Assembly (NCBI GenBank): GCA_023213395.1
Contig: CM041465.1
Span: forward strand, 221,657,741 to 221,721,740
Direction: 5' to 3'
DNA: 64,000 bases
DNA from: Cycas panzhihuaensis
Taxonomy: Eukaryota > Cycadophyta
Below the pieces are notes generated by a model that was given only the letters and a program-made list of their open reading frames with translations, did no database searches and was not told the DNA's origin. Position numbers and translations under genes: made by a program. The number at the start of each line of letters is the position of its first letter. Position 1 is the first letter of the stretch. Below are positions 1 through 12,704 of the stretch, piece after piece.

Positions 1-1249
1 CATTCATTTGATTTCTTATTGGAAGCTTCCTCTTCTGCGACTAGCTTTAACAATTTTCACTCACCCTTCATTTTTTTAGATGCATACTCTATAGTCTATA
101 GGTGACTCCTCATAGAAATAGGTAAGCAACCATAATCCTCTTCACACAAGATCTCCATCTCTTCTAGCTATGCTTGCCTTTAAGCAAGGTATAGATGCCT
201 CTTTACTCACATAAAATCTTCTCGTCAAGCCCTCCTTATCCCACTTATCTTCCACACATAGACTTTTTCAATGACTAGGTGTCACTTCCTTAGTGGATAG
301 CCATAAACCAATGGGCTAAGGCCTGCCACACTCTTCTCTTTCATGCAAATGCATATGGCTCTCTCTCTACATGTGGGCAAAATTTTCTCTTTCCATTACA
401 TTATCCTTTCACAACTAGAGTTTCATCAATCCACAGGCATTTTCATTTCAAACATAGTCAAACAACACCACTATAATCTTCATATAGCTAGAAATGGTAT
501 AAAATGAAGGAAATAGGAACTGAACAAGCTCTAAACAGTATCAAATAATCATGGCTCCATGATGGTAGTTCATCATTATTCATCATAATAATGACCTTCA
601 AATAGAACAACACTTGAGTTACACAATGGTATAAAATGTAACATGGTAGAACAATGAGGAATAAGCTCAAAATAGAGTCTAAATAGACCAAAATAATTGT
701 AAATAGGCTAGAAATAGGATGAAACATGCCCAAAACAAACCAAAATGGAAAACTTATATATACACAAAATGGAGTCTATTTCCTCAAAAATGTTTTACTA
801 TTATTTCTTGTTTCTCAAAATAGCTTTACAAACAAGCTTAGAAATCATCATAAAATGAAATGATTTACATATTGTTATAGCCACAAAATAACATGTAAAT
901 ATTATGCCCTCATATATGATAGAATCATGGGATAGAAGGAACAAAGAGAATACACGAGAGAGTTAACTATCATCTTGATAGAGTGGTGGTGTTGATGAAC
1001 ACTAGGGTCTTTATACCCCATGAATAAATAGGAAAAATGTGAGAAAGATGTGTTAAACTACTCAATATTTATCATTGATTAGCATTGATAAATGTAAAAA
1101 ATGATGTCACTGATATCTAACGAAGTGTAACTAAGTGCAATTAGGATATGACATAGAGTTGCCATAATATCTCTACTAATATCTAGGTTATCACTCCAAT
1201 GTAGGTAATTAACCCTAAGTGGATACGAGCTCGAATGGGATTTATTCTA
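1..1249. other. Non-coding AT-rich flank, possibly the 3' LTR side of copia-A
   Basis: No protein-coding similarity was seen in any frame. The part from about 880 to 1250 lies just beyond the polypurine tract of the minus-strand copia-A element, so it should be its 3' LTR. I could not find a matching copy next to the proposed PBS near 11980, so no LTR is claimed. The single long minus-strand reading frame at 488-733 is a low-complexity hydrophobic translation with no recognisable family. Confidence 0.4.
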
Positions 1250-1253
1250 GTAT

Positions 1254-1264
1254 TTCTCCCCCAT
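1254..1264 (-). promoter_or_regulatory. Polypurine tract of copia-A
   Basis: On the minus strand this reads ATGGGGGAGAA, directly downstream of the RNase H remnant. A purine run at this place primes plus-strand DNA synthesis and normally abuts the 3' LTR. The TG expected at the LTR start is not clear here. Confidence 0.5.
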
Positions 1265-1329
1265 AATACCCATTTAGGAAGATTCCAAGTTTATCTCTAA
1301 ATTTAATAAGCTTTATATTGCTAAGCTCC

Positions 1330-4300
1330 TTTGTGAATATATTTGCCACATATTCTTTTGTGCTATAATAGACTGATTCAAGCTCACCTTATTATACCAA
1401 CTCTCTGATGAAGTGATGTTGTGTTTCAATATGCTTTATTCTACCATGAAACATGGGATTCTAAGTCATCTAAATTATGCTTTGATTATCACAAAGCATA
1501 AGTGGTACTAACATGTTCCTCCTAATAAATCTTGTAGCAACCTTCTAAACCAAACTATTTTACATACTCCTACTACAATTGCTTTATACTCTGCTTCTAT
1601 AGTAGATAGAGATATTGTGGCATGTTTATTTGAACTCCATGCAACTATAATTAAAACTAAACTAAATATATAACCAAAGGTAGATTTCCTATCATCTATA
1701 CAACCTGCCCAGTTTGAGTCTATATATCTAACTAATCTATAGTCCCCTAATGACCTATAATATAATCTATATCTAACTATATCTTTTAGATACCTGAGAA
1801 TTCTTTTGGCTTCTTACCAATGTTTTACCTTAGGCTTATGTATGAATCTAGAAATTATACTAACTGCATACATAATATCTAGTCAAGTGGAAGTTAAGTA
1901 AATCAGACTCCCAATCAATTACCTATAGAATATAGGGTCAATTTATTTTGATTCCTCAAACTTGGACAATTTCAACCCAACTTCTGCTAGAGTTACAAGT
2001 GACTTGTAACTACTCATGTTGAACTTGTGTAATAAGTCCAATGTGTATTTCCTTTAGGATATAAATATCCCATTTTTATCTTGCCAAACTTTTATGCCTA
2101 ATAAGTAATGAATTAGTCCTAAGTCTATCATCTCAAATTCCTTATGCATATCCCTTTTAAATTTTTTGGACAAGTGTTCATCATTCCTATTATATATTAA
2201 GTCATTAACATATAAGCCCACAATAAGTATGGAGCTTTCTTCAATCTTGAAGTATAAATTAGAATCAAATTAACTACTTTAGAATCTTTTTTCCTTAAAA
2301 TATTTATCTATCCTAGAGTATTATGCTCTAGGTACTATTACTTAAGTATATACAAGGCCTTTTTAAGTTTATAGACCTTGTTTTCTTTACCTTTTACTTC
2401 AAAACCCTTTGGTTGTTAGACATATATCTTTTTATTAACATAGCCATTTAGGAAGGTACTTTTTACATCTATTTGGTAAACTATCCAACCTTGTTGTACA
2501 ACTAAGACCACCATCAATCTAACTATTTCTAGCCTTGCAACTAATGTAAAAGTCTCATTGTAATCTATGCCCTCAATTTGAGCATAGCCCTTAGTAACCA
2601 ACCTTGTCTTATACTTGTCAATTATTCTATTTGACTTACACTTGGTCTTATAGACCTATTTAGTCATAATGGCAATTTTGTTTGGTAATATATCCACTAA
2701 CTCCCATGTGTTATTGTTTTCTAAGGCATTATATTCATCCTTCATTGCTTTCTTCCATTCATCCTGAGTGTTAGCCTTTTCAAATTTGTAAGGCTCATTA
2801 GACTCTATAACCTGAGTCATCAATGTAAATTTACCCTTCAATATCTTATAGTCCTTCTCTTAAAGTTGGTGTCTAAAATATTTGAAGGGTTATGAGCCCT
2901 TTGTACCCATTTAAGAACCCTTTGATTTCAAGTAGAGGGTCCTACTTTATCTGTGTTAGGTACATTTGTACTCTTAGAATTTGATTCTATTTCAATCATG
3001 ATATTTTTCCCTTTATCTTTTTAAATAACTTTTTCTTGATAAAATTCATCTTCTTTAAAGAGAATATCCCTCCTTATAATCACCTTTTAACCTTTTGGAT
3101 CATAAAATTTATAGGATATATAAGAGTCATTATATTCTATAAAGATATATTTGATGCTCTTATCATCTAACTTAGTTCTCCTTTGATTTTAAACATATGC
3201 ATAAGATATACACTCAAAAATCCTTAAGTGTTTGATGCTTGGATTATAACCTGTTTAAGTCTTTTATAGTGAAACCCACCTAACTGCCTTAATGATATAC
3301 TTATTCAACATATAGATGGTTATGTATATAACTTTAGCCTAAAATTCACTTCCTAAATGCTTATTCTTAAGCATACTTCTAGAAATTTCAATAATTATTC
3401 TATTTTTTCTTTTAGTAACCCCTTTTTTTTATAGGGCATAAGGATTAATGAGCTACTTTCTTATACCACAATAACTGTAATAAGCCTTGAAGTAATTTGA
3501 AATGAATTCTCCCCTATTGTTTGATCTTAGGGTTAGAATTCTAAGTCCACTTTGGCTTTCCACTAATGTTTTAAAGTCTACAAAATATTATAGAGCATCT
3601 AACTTAAATTTGATGAAGTAGAGCCATGTCATCCTTATGTAGTTATCAATAAATATTATAAAGTACTTAGCACCTCCATGTGATAACATATCCAGTGAAT
3701 CATATAGATCTATATATATTAATTTAAGGGGCCCATTGGCCCTATAACTTTCATTGAAAATCCCTTCCCTTTGTTGCTTTCCAAGTATGCATCTTTCACA
3801 TAATTCCTTATTAAGTTCAATAGTAGGAATTCCAATTACCATATCCATTATTTCTATTAAGGCTAAACTATTAAAATTTGCATAGCTAAGTCTTTTATAC
3901 CATATTTTACTATCCACATTTGTTGATGTATTTAAGGTATAATAATTTATTAGGGGTATGACCAGTTTGAATAACCTATAACTAGTTATTTGTCCCTTGG
4001 CCACAATTGCTTTACTCCTTAATTTATCCTTAATAATGTATTTCCTATTATCAAAGACCACTTTATGCTTCTGTTCCATCATCTAACCCACTAAAAATAA
4101 GTTCTCCTTAAGAGTTGGAATATGTAGTACATCATTTATGCTCCTAGTTTCTCCAAAATTATCTATTATAGAGACATTTTCTTTTCTAATAGCTTCTTGA
4201 GTGGTGTTATCCCTAATTATAATTTTACTTTCTTGGAGTTATCCAACTCCTTAAACCACTCTTCCTTATGAGTCATATGGGTAGAATACCTTAAATCAAT

Positions 4301-4330
4301 ATATTAGTTATCTTCTTCCTCATTGACCAT
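1330..4330 (-). pseudogene. copia-A pol: protease, integrase, RT and RNase H remnant
   Basis: This is the polyprotein that would cleave itself, integrate cDNA and copy RNA to DNA. Protease remnant: YIDLRYSTHMT near 4275-4310, a decayed form of the copia D-S-G-x-S-x-H-M box. The GAG-pre-integrase and integrase lie in an open stretch at 3588-4082, with CERCILGKQ (the second half of the integrase zinc site) and aspartates in LIYIDLYDSL and FIIFIDNY; the first histidine is changed (WYKRLSYA). RT N-terminal segments are at 2656-2841 (EWKKAMKDEYNALENNNTWELV) and 2416-2601 (QIDVKSTFLNG). The catalytic box at 2201-2212 reads YVND instead of YVDD, so RT is dead. RNase H retains LCDNQS near 1475-1505. 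Many in-frame stops interrupt all parts. Confidence 0.88.
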
Positions 4331-4429
4331 TAAGCTTGACAGAAATACACTATCATTTTGTCTTTCCTCCACTGTTATGTTACCAATTCCCCTTTATGAA
4401 CTTGACCTTGTTATCAAACAATTTTCTTT

Positions 4430-5426
4430 TAAGTGATCATTCTTATGGTAGCAGGAATATTAAATGGTTTCTCTACCCCTTAGACTCTATCTGTTTGTCC
4501 TTTGTTTCTCCCCCTAATACTTTTACCTCTTCCTCTTCCTTGAGTTCCATAGTTTTGAACTTGACCTTGGCTTTGAAAATACCTTTGATCTTAGTATTAC
4601 TTTTGCCCTTAATAAAATTGATTTGGGCTATGTCCTTGATAGTTGCCTTGACATTGTGCTTGAAATCCTTGATAATAACCTTTGAAGTCTTGACCTTATC
4701 TTTGAAACCAGTTTCTTGGTTGGCCTCTAACTCTAGGGGATTGACCTCTATCCCTAAAAATTTGTCCTCGGTAATTGGGTCTAATTCTTGCCTTATTGAT
4801 AAAAGCATGCTCAATGGATTCACTCCCTCCTTTCTTTTCTTTATCTGCTAAAAGCATAGCAATTAGTTGATCTATTTTGAAGGTGCTAAGGTCCTTAGAG
4901 ACTTCTATATTAGTGGCTACCATCTCAAACCTCTTGATATCACCTATATATATTAGGATATTTTTAACTACTCTTTATTCATTAATTATCTCTCCTACAG
5001 ACCTTATCTAGTTAACTAAGCCTTAGACCTTTGTAATAAAATCATTAATTTCTTCACGAGTAGTCATCCTTATATTTTTAAATCTACTTCTTAAAGTTTA
5101 AGTCTTAGATGATGCTGCTCCTTTATGTGTCATATTAAGTATGTCCCAAGCCTCCTTTGATATTTCTGCTTCACTAACCCTTGGTAAGATATGGTCTTTT
5201 AATATATAAAGTGCATGAGTGAAAGTACCTCATTGCCCTTCTTTTCATTATCCTTGAAGCATTTCTTCTTGTCCTCCCTGGCATTTTCAACAAACAATCC
5301 ATATCCTGTATCAACAAGCTCCTACATATCTTTGGTAATAAAAATTAGCTTCATATGCCTACTCTAGTTAAAAAAATTTATGCCATTAAACTTAGGCACT
5401 ATAACATTTCTAATATTTGATACCAT
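4430..5426 (-). pseudogene. copia-A gag remnant
   Basis: The minus strand starts at 5426 with MVSNIRNVIVPKFNGINF, the usual start of copia Gag, the capsid and RNA-binding protein. A stop codon replaces the tryptophan expected soon after. Two open pieces remain (4473-4823 and 4696-4923, different frames), rich in Lys, Glu and Arg like the spacer before the zinc knuckle. The knuckle itself is near 4430-4465 as CYHKNDHLKENC; the first cysteine seems lost. The position, directly upstream of protease, supports the call. Confidence 0.75.
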
Positions 5427-5707
5427 AATGAAAAGATTGCCTTGAAAAGTAACTTTTTGAAATGTAAAGTGCTTAAAATAAAGTGTAATCAAAGCACTAA
5501 AAGGCAATAAAAAAAACACTTAAAAGCAATAAACTTTGTCCTACTTCACCTCCAGGACTTAGACAAATATCCTAATTAAGACTAAACCGCCTCAAAAAAA
5601 AAAAAAAAAAATTGTATTAGTGAGAACTTACAAACTAAAATTTGACTAGTTTATATAAAGGACATCACATAAGAGGCCCTCAACTAATTCTAATTTTGAG
5701 CATAAAT
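5427..5707 (-). other. Leader of copia-A, first part
   Basis: Non-coding sequence between the gag start and the LINE-A insertion, including an A run at about 5594-5611. The leader resumes at 11904 after LINE-A. Confidence 0.5.
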
Positions 5708-5725
5708 AAGTTACATTTGATAATT
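5708..5725. repeat. Target site duplication of LINE-A, left copy
   Basis: The 18 bases match 11886-11903 with one transition (C versus T at the sixth base). Long duplications of this size are typical of LINE insertion. Confidence 0.85.
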
Positions 5726-6246
5726 ATAATGGATATGAGAGTGAGGAATTATGGGACGATTCAAACGACCTGTGCTGGAGCTAGGGTTTGTGACATAGGA
5801 CTGTAGGTGGTGGTAATAAGGCTGGGATCTAGTGACGGGTCCAATGCATCACACAGGATAGAGGGTGCCATGGTGTCCCCCCTTATCAGACACTAACACT
5901 ATTTGGAAGGCAAATGACCCATACGAACTAGAGACAGGAGGGACAAACTCTAGATGCAGAGGACATGAGAAGACTGACGGGCGAAAACCAGGAGACATAG
6001 GCTTAAAGTCTTCCCTTTCACCTACAGAATGGAGCTAGATGAGAGCAACATCACTATATTGGTGGTGGTTCCAAATCTTCAGAGCGGAGCTTGGGTGTAT
6101 CCCATTGGAGCGCCTCCTCATAAAGAGATAGAATGACTGTGCAAAGGGAGATAGTAACTCTATGTTTGAGGATGAATTTGCCCAATGGCCAAGGTATGTT
6201 TTCTGTAGTTTTGCAAGTAAGGGGTTTGCTTCAAAACTTTTGAAAT

Positions 6247-7541
6247 ATGGATAAAAATTAAATCACCCAAAACCAGAATAATAATCCTTCTTGGGAGAGA
6301 TCTTACTCCGATGTATTAAGATCTAGCAATGAAGTGACTTATGATTTAAACCCTATTATACAAGATAATAAAGTTAGACTGAAAATCCCTCAAGGTTTAG
6401 TGGATAAAATGGAGAAATTCTAGGAGAATTGCCTTGTAGGTCAATTCTCCAGGCCCAGACCCGGGCTGGAAATTATCAGAAACTAGACTAGGACCAAATG
6501 GAAGATAGTGGAAAATGTGGAGGTTATTGTTATACCAAAGGGTTGCATCCTATTTAAATTTATTTCCCATAAAGACATGACTAATATTCTTCTAAAGGCC
6601 CCCTAGATGTTGGGGAGGAAAGCATTAATCCTTGAGAAATGGCACAGAGACTTTGATCCTTCAGTTCCTAAGGTCAAGCAAGCACCCATTTGGGTCCAGT
6701 TGCCAGGTCTCCCATTGCAATACTAGAACTTAGAGGTACTAAAAGGGATTGCAAAAGCTGTGGGACCTCTATTAGTTATGGATTCTACAACCAAGAACAG
6801 AAGAAGACTTATTAATGCTAGGTTTTGTGCTCTGGCAAGGATTGACAAACCCCTACTGGAAGAACTTTGGATTGATATGGAGGATTAGAGCTGGGCCCAA
6901 CCCCTAATTTATGAAATGGAGAACTTCAAATGCTCGGCCTATAGGAGACTAGGTCATCTTCCCCAGAAATGCCTAGGGGAAAAGAATATAGAGGGGGATA
7001 ATCAGGAAGAAAACTTGGACAACTAGTAGGAGGTGACAGACCCTCACGAGTTGGTGCAAGGGGAATGCACTATAGAGGTGCAAGTCGTCCCCCCCTCTGA
7101 GGTCCAAGTTGACAATCCTCCTAAGGAGCAAGGATGTCCTCTAGGGTCACAAGGTGAGACCTCTCACCAAGGGGTTATGGAGCTCGGGTTTGACCCTAAC
7201 AAGGAAGACACTCTTTCTGAAACAGGTGAGTAGGAGGCTCACGCGCCAGGTCCATAGGAGTTAGTAGGGAAAGAAATTACCCCAGTTAGTCTAGGGGCAT
7301 TGAGTCACCCTCCTTTATCCCACTCGAAAGAGGTCTAAAAGAAGATTTTAGATGTTGGTTTTGAAAAACAGGTGGGCAGCCCTCCCATGAAATTGGTTAG
7401 AGAAAGGGAAAGGGTTGCCTAGGTGGATCAAGGCAACTAGAAAACTCTTAATGATAACTTCCTCGAAGGACCCAAACTCAGATCTCACACTAAAGGACGG
7501 GACCCACCCAAAGGGGAGGGCTTAGAGGTTTGGAAGCAAAG
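6247..7541 (+). pseudogene. LINE-A ORF1: DUF4283-like RNA-binding protein remnant
   Basis: ORF1 proteins bind the element RNA in the ribonucleoprotein particle. The start at 6247 was chosen by comparison with the LINE-B start at 28944; both are followed by similar sequence. Around 6670-6780 the frame reads IWVQLPGLPLQY and later GIAKAVGPLLVMD, the usual DUF4283 core. A knuckle follows at 6931-6972: CSAYRRLGHLPQKC, where the second cysteine is tyrosine, as in LINE-B. The C-terminal part (7033-7233 open) is acidic, Gln/Pro-rich and unconserved. Stops at several sites, for example before 6430 and at 7027. The end overlaps the ORF2 start. Confidence 0.8.
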
Positions 7542-10500
7542 GAGAAAGAGATGGAACTCATCTCGTGGAATGTTAGGGGTCTGAATGCCCCCTTGAAACA
7601 AAGGATTATAAGAGATATGAGAATAAGAGAGCACCCAAACCTCATGTTTTTACAAGAAACAAAGTTAAATATGGATAATAGCCTGAAAGTTGGAAATAAA
7701 ATATGGAGGAAAGATGAAGGTATAGAAGTAGGAAACACTCAAGGGACTGGTGGTCTAATGGTGCTGTGGAACCTAGACGAATGGATTGGAGAAACTTTTA
7801 AGGAGGAGGACTCATTTATATCCCTGTGGCTAACCAATAGAAGGGATAACATAAGATGGTTGGCTACAAATGTGTATTCTCCCAACCTTTAAAAGGACAG
7901 GAAGAGGTTATGGGATAAAATCTTAGTATCCCATAGAGATTGTAGTTCTCCTTGGCTATTAGCAGGCGACTTTAACATGGCACTGTGCCCAGGAGATAAG
8001 AAAGGGGGTTATGATGGTTAGACAAACAATATACATGAGTTTGGAGGTTTTTTGCAGAGGGGGGGTTTAGAGGATGTGAAGTTGAGGGGTGTATCATTTA
8101 CCTGGTCTAATAAAATACTGGGCAAGCATTTCATCTAGATTAAATTAGACAGGGTACTAGTCAACTATGATTGGGTGAAATGTTTCAATGATTATACCTT
8201 GGAGGCTCTTCCAAAAATAAGATCAGATCATTCTCCCCTTCAGCTTAAGTTTTCAGATTCGGAAAAGTATATGGATTACCCCTTTAGATTTGAATTGATG
8301 TGGCTCAGACACCCTGACTTTTGGAAAAAAGTAGAGGAATAGTGGAATGTCCAAATTCAAGGTCACGCCATATTTAGATTTTCAAAGAAGCTAGATTGGG
8401 TGAAAAGACAGGTAAAAAATTGGAATAAGGAAGTCTTCCAGAACATACATGAGCTCAAAGATCAAATCAGTGTGGAATTGAAGGATATCGAATATAGAAT
8501 ATAAAAAGAGGGCGAATCCCAAGAGTTGGACAAGACTGAAAGGGATTTAATCGATTGCTTGGAGGAGACTCTCAATAAAGAAGAAATTCAATGGAGGTAG
8601 AAGTCTATGGCCACTTAGCTCGCTAAAGGGGATAGAAACACTAAATTTTTCCACATGACTACAGTAAGGCATAGAGTGAGTAATAGGATATCATGTCTCT
8701 AAAAGGAAGACATATCGACTGCGTATTCCACAAAAGAGATGAAGGACCTGGCTAGTGATTACTTCAAAGATCTATATGTTGAACTGTAGGAAAGGAATGC
8801 AGATACTAGGAAGGATTTATTGAGGAACATCCCCAGTTTAGTTAATGAATCTCAGAACTCCTAAATGAAAGCCCCATTCACTCAAGAGGAGGTTAAATCA
8901 ACGATTTTTGGCATGAAGAGGGATAAAGCTCCAAGTCCAGATGGCTTTCCTTTAGGGTTATTCTAGGAATTTTGGGATATAATTAAAGATGATTTTATGG
9001 AGGCACTGCAGGAGTTTCATTCAAACCATAAGATCCTTCAAGAATGGAAAGCCACATTTCTTGTTATTATACTGAAGAAGGAGGGGGCTAATAGGATGGA
9101 GAAGTTCTACCCTATTAGCCTCTGCAACGTCAAATACAAGATTTTAACTAAGGTTACGGTCAATAGATTAAAAAGGGTCATGCCTAGCATAATTTCTTAG
9201 AATCAGGATAGTTTTATTCAAGGTAGATAGATTACGGATGGTATTATTATGGTTCATGAAACTATCCACTTAATTAAGGAGAGGAAGGAGCCTGCGATGA
9301 TTACCAAGATGGATCTCTCGAAGGCTTTCGATAGAGTCTCATGGGATTGCCTTTTGGAGTGCTTGGAAGCATTTGGATTTGGTGAGAAATAGAGGGCTTA
9401 GATTAAGCTTTACATATCCATCCCCCAATACTTGGTTATAATTAATGGTACATCATCCAGATTTTTTTCAGGCTACAGAGGATTGAGACAAGGTGATCCT
9501 CTATCTCCCTTCCTTTATATATCCATGGTCGAAATGCTGGGTAAAGCTATGGAGGCTGCTAAGAGACAAGGGCTTATTAGAGGCTTGAGGCCAACATCTG
9601 GTGTAGACAATGTTCTCCACCACCAATTTGTGGATGATAACATATTCTTGAGGCAGGATACTATTAAAGAGGCCTCCAAGATTAAAGAAGGATTAAGGAA
9701 CTTCGAATTGGCCATGAACTATAAGGTTAATTCAAACAAAAGTAGCGTTTATTTCATAAACACCCCAGGGACTACCCAAAGTAGGATCAGTAGTATCCTT
9801 AGGATGGGAATCAAGAAACTTCCTACAACTTTCCTTGGTATGCCTCTATTTGTTGGCAAGATGACTAAGGACATGTGGAACCCTCTTATAGATCAAATAC
9901 AAAGGAAGTTGGCTGGCTGGAAAGGAGCCCTTCTTAGCCTAGCGGGGAAGCTTCAATTGGTGACTATTTATCTTCAAAGCATTCCAGTATTCTAAATGTC
10001 CATCTTTAGAATGTTAGTGGGCATCTCAAACATATTGGAGTCCATCCAAAAGAGATTCCACTAGTCAGGGGTTGAGGAGAAAGACAGAATCCATCTGGTG
10101 AGTTGGAGTAAAGTATGCACATTGAAATAAGATGGGGGCATTAATTTGAGAAGAATATCAATCTTCAATTATGCCCTGGTGGTAAAATTAGGTGGTGAGA
10201 GGCTGTGGGAGAAGATTCTTATTTAGAAATATCTTTAAGGTGGCTCACTCCTGGAGAACCTAGTTACCCCCTCTAACTCAACGATTTGGAGGAGAATATT
10301 TAAAGCATGGAACATGGTGAGAGCCGAATTGAAGTGGAAATTGGGTAATGTCAATACTATAAGATTTTGGGAGGACTCTTGGTGTAGAGACAAAGGCTTG
10401 AAGCAATGTCCTGATTTAGCCCACCTCTAGGCCCCATGTGAAAGAATATTTGGATCCTACGTGAAGGACTATTGGGCTGGGACGAGGAGAGAAAAGAATT

Positions 10501-11876
10501 GGAGGAACTTGGATGAACTCTAGAGGGACTCCTAACTCTAGGATGGCCTTACTATACTTAAAAGGATTCTCGACAAATGTTATATTCCTAGGACAGCTAT
10601 AATGGACACTATCATATGGCCTTCAAACCAGTTTGGGGAGTATTCTGCAAACCAGGGATATCTCTTTCTCTACACTAGGAGGGGTGACCATAGGAATGAG
10701 ATTCTAGAAGGGGTGTGGAAATTAGATCTCATCCCTAAGATAATAGATTTTTGGTGGGTCTGCCTCAAAAAGAAAATTCTAACTATGGATAATCTAAAGA
10801 AGAGAGGTTTTCACATCACTAATAGGTGTATCTTGTGTTATAGAGTGGAGGAATCCATAGATCATATTTTGCTCTGGTGTCCTTACTCAAGAGAGGTTTG
10901 GGGGCTACTGCTAGGCAACTTGGGGGTGAAGTGGACTTTCTCTGAGAGCATTATAGACCAATGGTCTTATTTGCATAGTCCCTTCAGGACCAGAGTTCTA
11001 AGCTGTCTGTGGAAAAATTCTTTCTCAGTGCTGGTGTGGAACATTTGGAAGGGAAGGAATAGAAGGATCTTCCAGGAGAGATAGATGGATCCAAATACTA
11101 TCTTCAACAAAATCTGTAGAGAGATCAGGGAAAATGTTAATAATAATAAGTGCAAACAAATTATTCTGATGGAAAGTAAGATTCTGTAAAATTCTAGGAT
11201 AAAGCCAGCTATTAAGATAGCTAAGGTGAGATTTAGTTCTTGGACTCCTCCTTAGGAGCTCTGGCTAAAAATTAACTTTGATGGTGCTTCAAAAGGTAAC
11301 CCTAGGGAAGCTGGGGGTGGAGGTATTTGTAGAGATGCTCAAGGGAATTCTATATGGGCCTTTGTTGATTACTATGAACATTAGACAAACCATTTCACAG
11401 ACATGTTTGCGATGCTCAAGATTGTCGATCTTGCCCTGGATGGTGGCCCTAGGAGGTTAGTTTTGGAAGGGGACTCTATGACGGTCATAAACTCATTATT
11501 AGGCACGGCCTCTCCAGATTGGAGATGTCAATCCATGATCAAAGATGTTAAGGAGTTTTTAAAGGACATAGAAGATGTTTAGTTTCACCACACATTTAGG
11601 GAGGGAAATAAAGTGGCTGATTTTCTGGCTAATTGGGGGGTTAGGCACAAAAAAATTACTATCTCAAGGGAGAACTTTCCTGAGGAACTTATGATTCTGG
11701 TTGAGAATGATAGGATCCGAGATAGCTAGCCATGGGGCTTTTCCTGGCCTTGTATTTCTTTGCCTAGACTGTGGGGTTGTCACGGCTATTATGATCGGGA
11801 TGTCGCTAGACCTTTGATATACTAGGTTGTGGGACCATGTTTTAAAAACCCACATTTAATTCATTTTTTTACCTAA
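7530..11876 (+). pseudogene. LINE-A ORF2: endonuclease, reverse transcriptase, zf-RVT and RNase H remnant
   Basis: This enzyme nicks target DNA and copies element RNA onto it. Endonuclease (exo-endo-phosphatase fold): MELISWNVRGLNAP from 7551, FLQETKLNMD near 7650 and the DHSPL motif near 8230. RT: KEGANRMEKFYPISLCNVKYKI near 9080-9150, RQGDPLSPFLY at 9489-9521 and the catalytic FVDD at 9627-9638, intact. A zf-RVT domain is at 10602-10900 (RCILCY...HILLWCPYSREVW). RNase H at about 11270-11650 includes FDGASKGN, LEGDSMTVINSL and EGNKVADFLAN. The stop at 11874 lies directly before the poly(A). In-frame TAG codons interrupt the frame, for example in LF*EFWD and GR*ITDG; LINE-B has Gln at the first of these. 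Confidence 0.92.
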
Positions 11877-11885
11877 TAAAAAAAA

Positions 11886-11903
11886 AAGTTATATTTGATA
11901 ATT
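11886..11903. repeat. Target site duplication of LINE-A, right copy
   Basis: Pairs with 5708-5725 (17 of 18 bases) and follows the A run at the LINE 3' end. Confidence 0.85.
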
Positions 11904-11974
11904 TCAAAAACTTTAAAATTTTAGCCACTTAATAGAAGACAGAAAATAGACTCCAACACTTCAAATAAGACTTA

Positions 11975-11986
11975 ATTCTAATATCA
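11975..11986 (-). promoter_or_regulatory. Possible primer-binding site of copia-A
   Basis: Minus strand reads TGATATTAGAAT. The initiator-Met tRNA site used by plant copia is TGGTATCAGAGC; eight of twelve bases agree and the differences are transitions. The position, about 370 bases upstream of gag once LINE-A is removed, fits. No matching LTR pair confirms it. Confidence 0.4.
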
Positions 11987-12652
11987 TATGGTCAAGTTAT
12001 ATATTAAAATATTTACAAAAAAAAAAAAAAAACATTTTTAACATTAAAGGCTTAAATAAATTTTGCATCAACTTAACCCATTAAAAAGTGCATCAAATTA
12101 AAATGAATATGGTGGTGTGATCACTTGTTTTGATCGGGTAAAAATGAATTCTAATCTAAAGTTAACAGAACTAACTTTTGACTTTGCTAGTAAACATTGT
12201 AGGCATTAGAGTAGAGACAGGTCTTATTTATTGAAACACCAATTTTGAAAATGAAATTAGCCCCTTTTGTAAAAGTGATTCTTGGTCACTTTGAGTGCTT
12301 AATGTGACCCTATTAGCTACAAAGGGAGGGGGGGGAGTGGGTCATTGCATTAACAGAATAATTTTGTCAAAGTTATGCTTACTTATCAATCTTTAATTTG
12401 TGTACAACCATGGACCACTTGATTCTTTGAGGATGTTACTAGAAGAGGATGTTCATTACCTCAAGCACCTTCAGTTGCAGTTTCAACAAGTATGTATAAT
12501 GTAAAATATTTAACTATTTTGTATAATATAAAAGATTTAATTGCTTATATAAACTCCTTAGCATAAATAGATCCATCGATCAATAGACATAAGCAATAGA
12601 TTGACTGTATATAAAAAATGGATGACATAAACAATTTACTCAAAGTGCAAAC

Positions 12653-12704
<52 letters not shown>

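Larger units (their letters stand above)
5726..11885 (+). mobile_element. LINE-A: L1-type non-LTR retrotransposon, full-length but degenerate
   Basis: A complete plant L1-type unit: about 0.5 kb 5' UTR, ORF1 with a DUF4283-like domain and zinc knuckle, ORF2 with endonuclease, RT, zf-RVT and RNase H, and a 3' A run ending near 11885. It lies between 18-bp target duplications and interrupts the copia-A leader. LINE-B in this window is a close relative in the other orientation. Many in-frame stops mean it is inactive. Confidence 0.93.
1250..11986 (-). mobile_element. copia-A: Ty1/copia retrotransposon, degenerate, split by LINE-A
   Basis: The minus strand carries gag, protease, integrase, RT and RNase H in the copia order from 5426 down to about 1330, followed by a PPT at 1254-1264. 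A LINE of about 6.2 kb sits in its 5' leader; removing it gives an element of about 4.6 kb between PBS and PPT, normal for plant copia. The PBS candidate at 11975-11986 is decayed. LTR limits were not resolved, so the outer ends are approximate. The order of domains is solid, the ends are inferred. Confidence 0.75.

Noticed and set aside
4336-4851. Plus-strand 171-residue open frame
   Set aside because: It is the antisense of the copia-A gag region, where the minus strand has the family motifs.
12321-12345. G-rich run that resembles a plus-strand polypurine tract
   Set aside because: No LTR start or matching copy found next to it and no coding region upstream.
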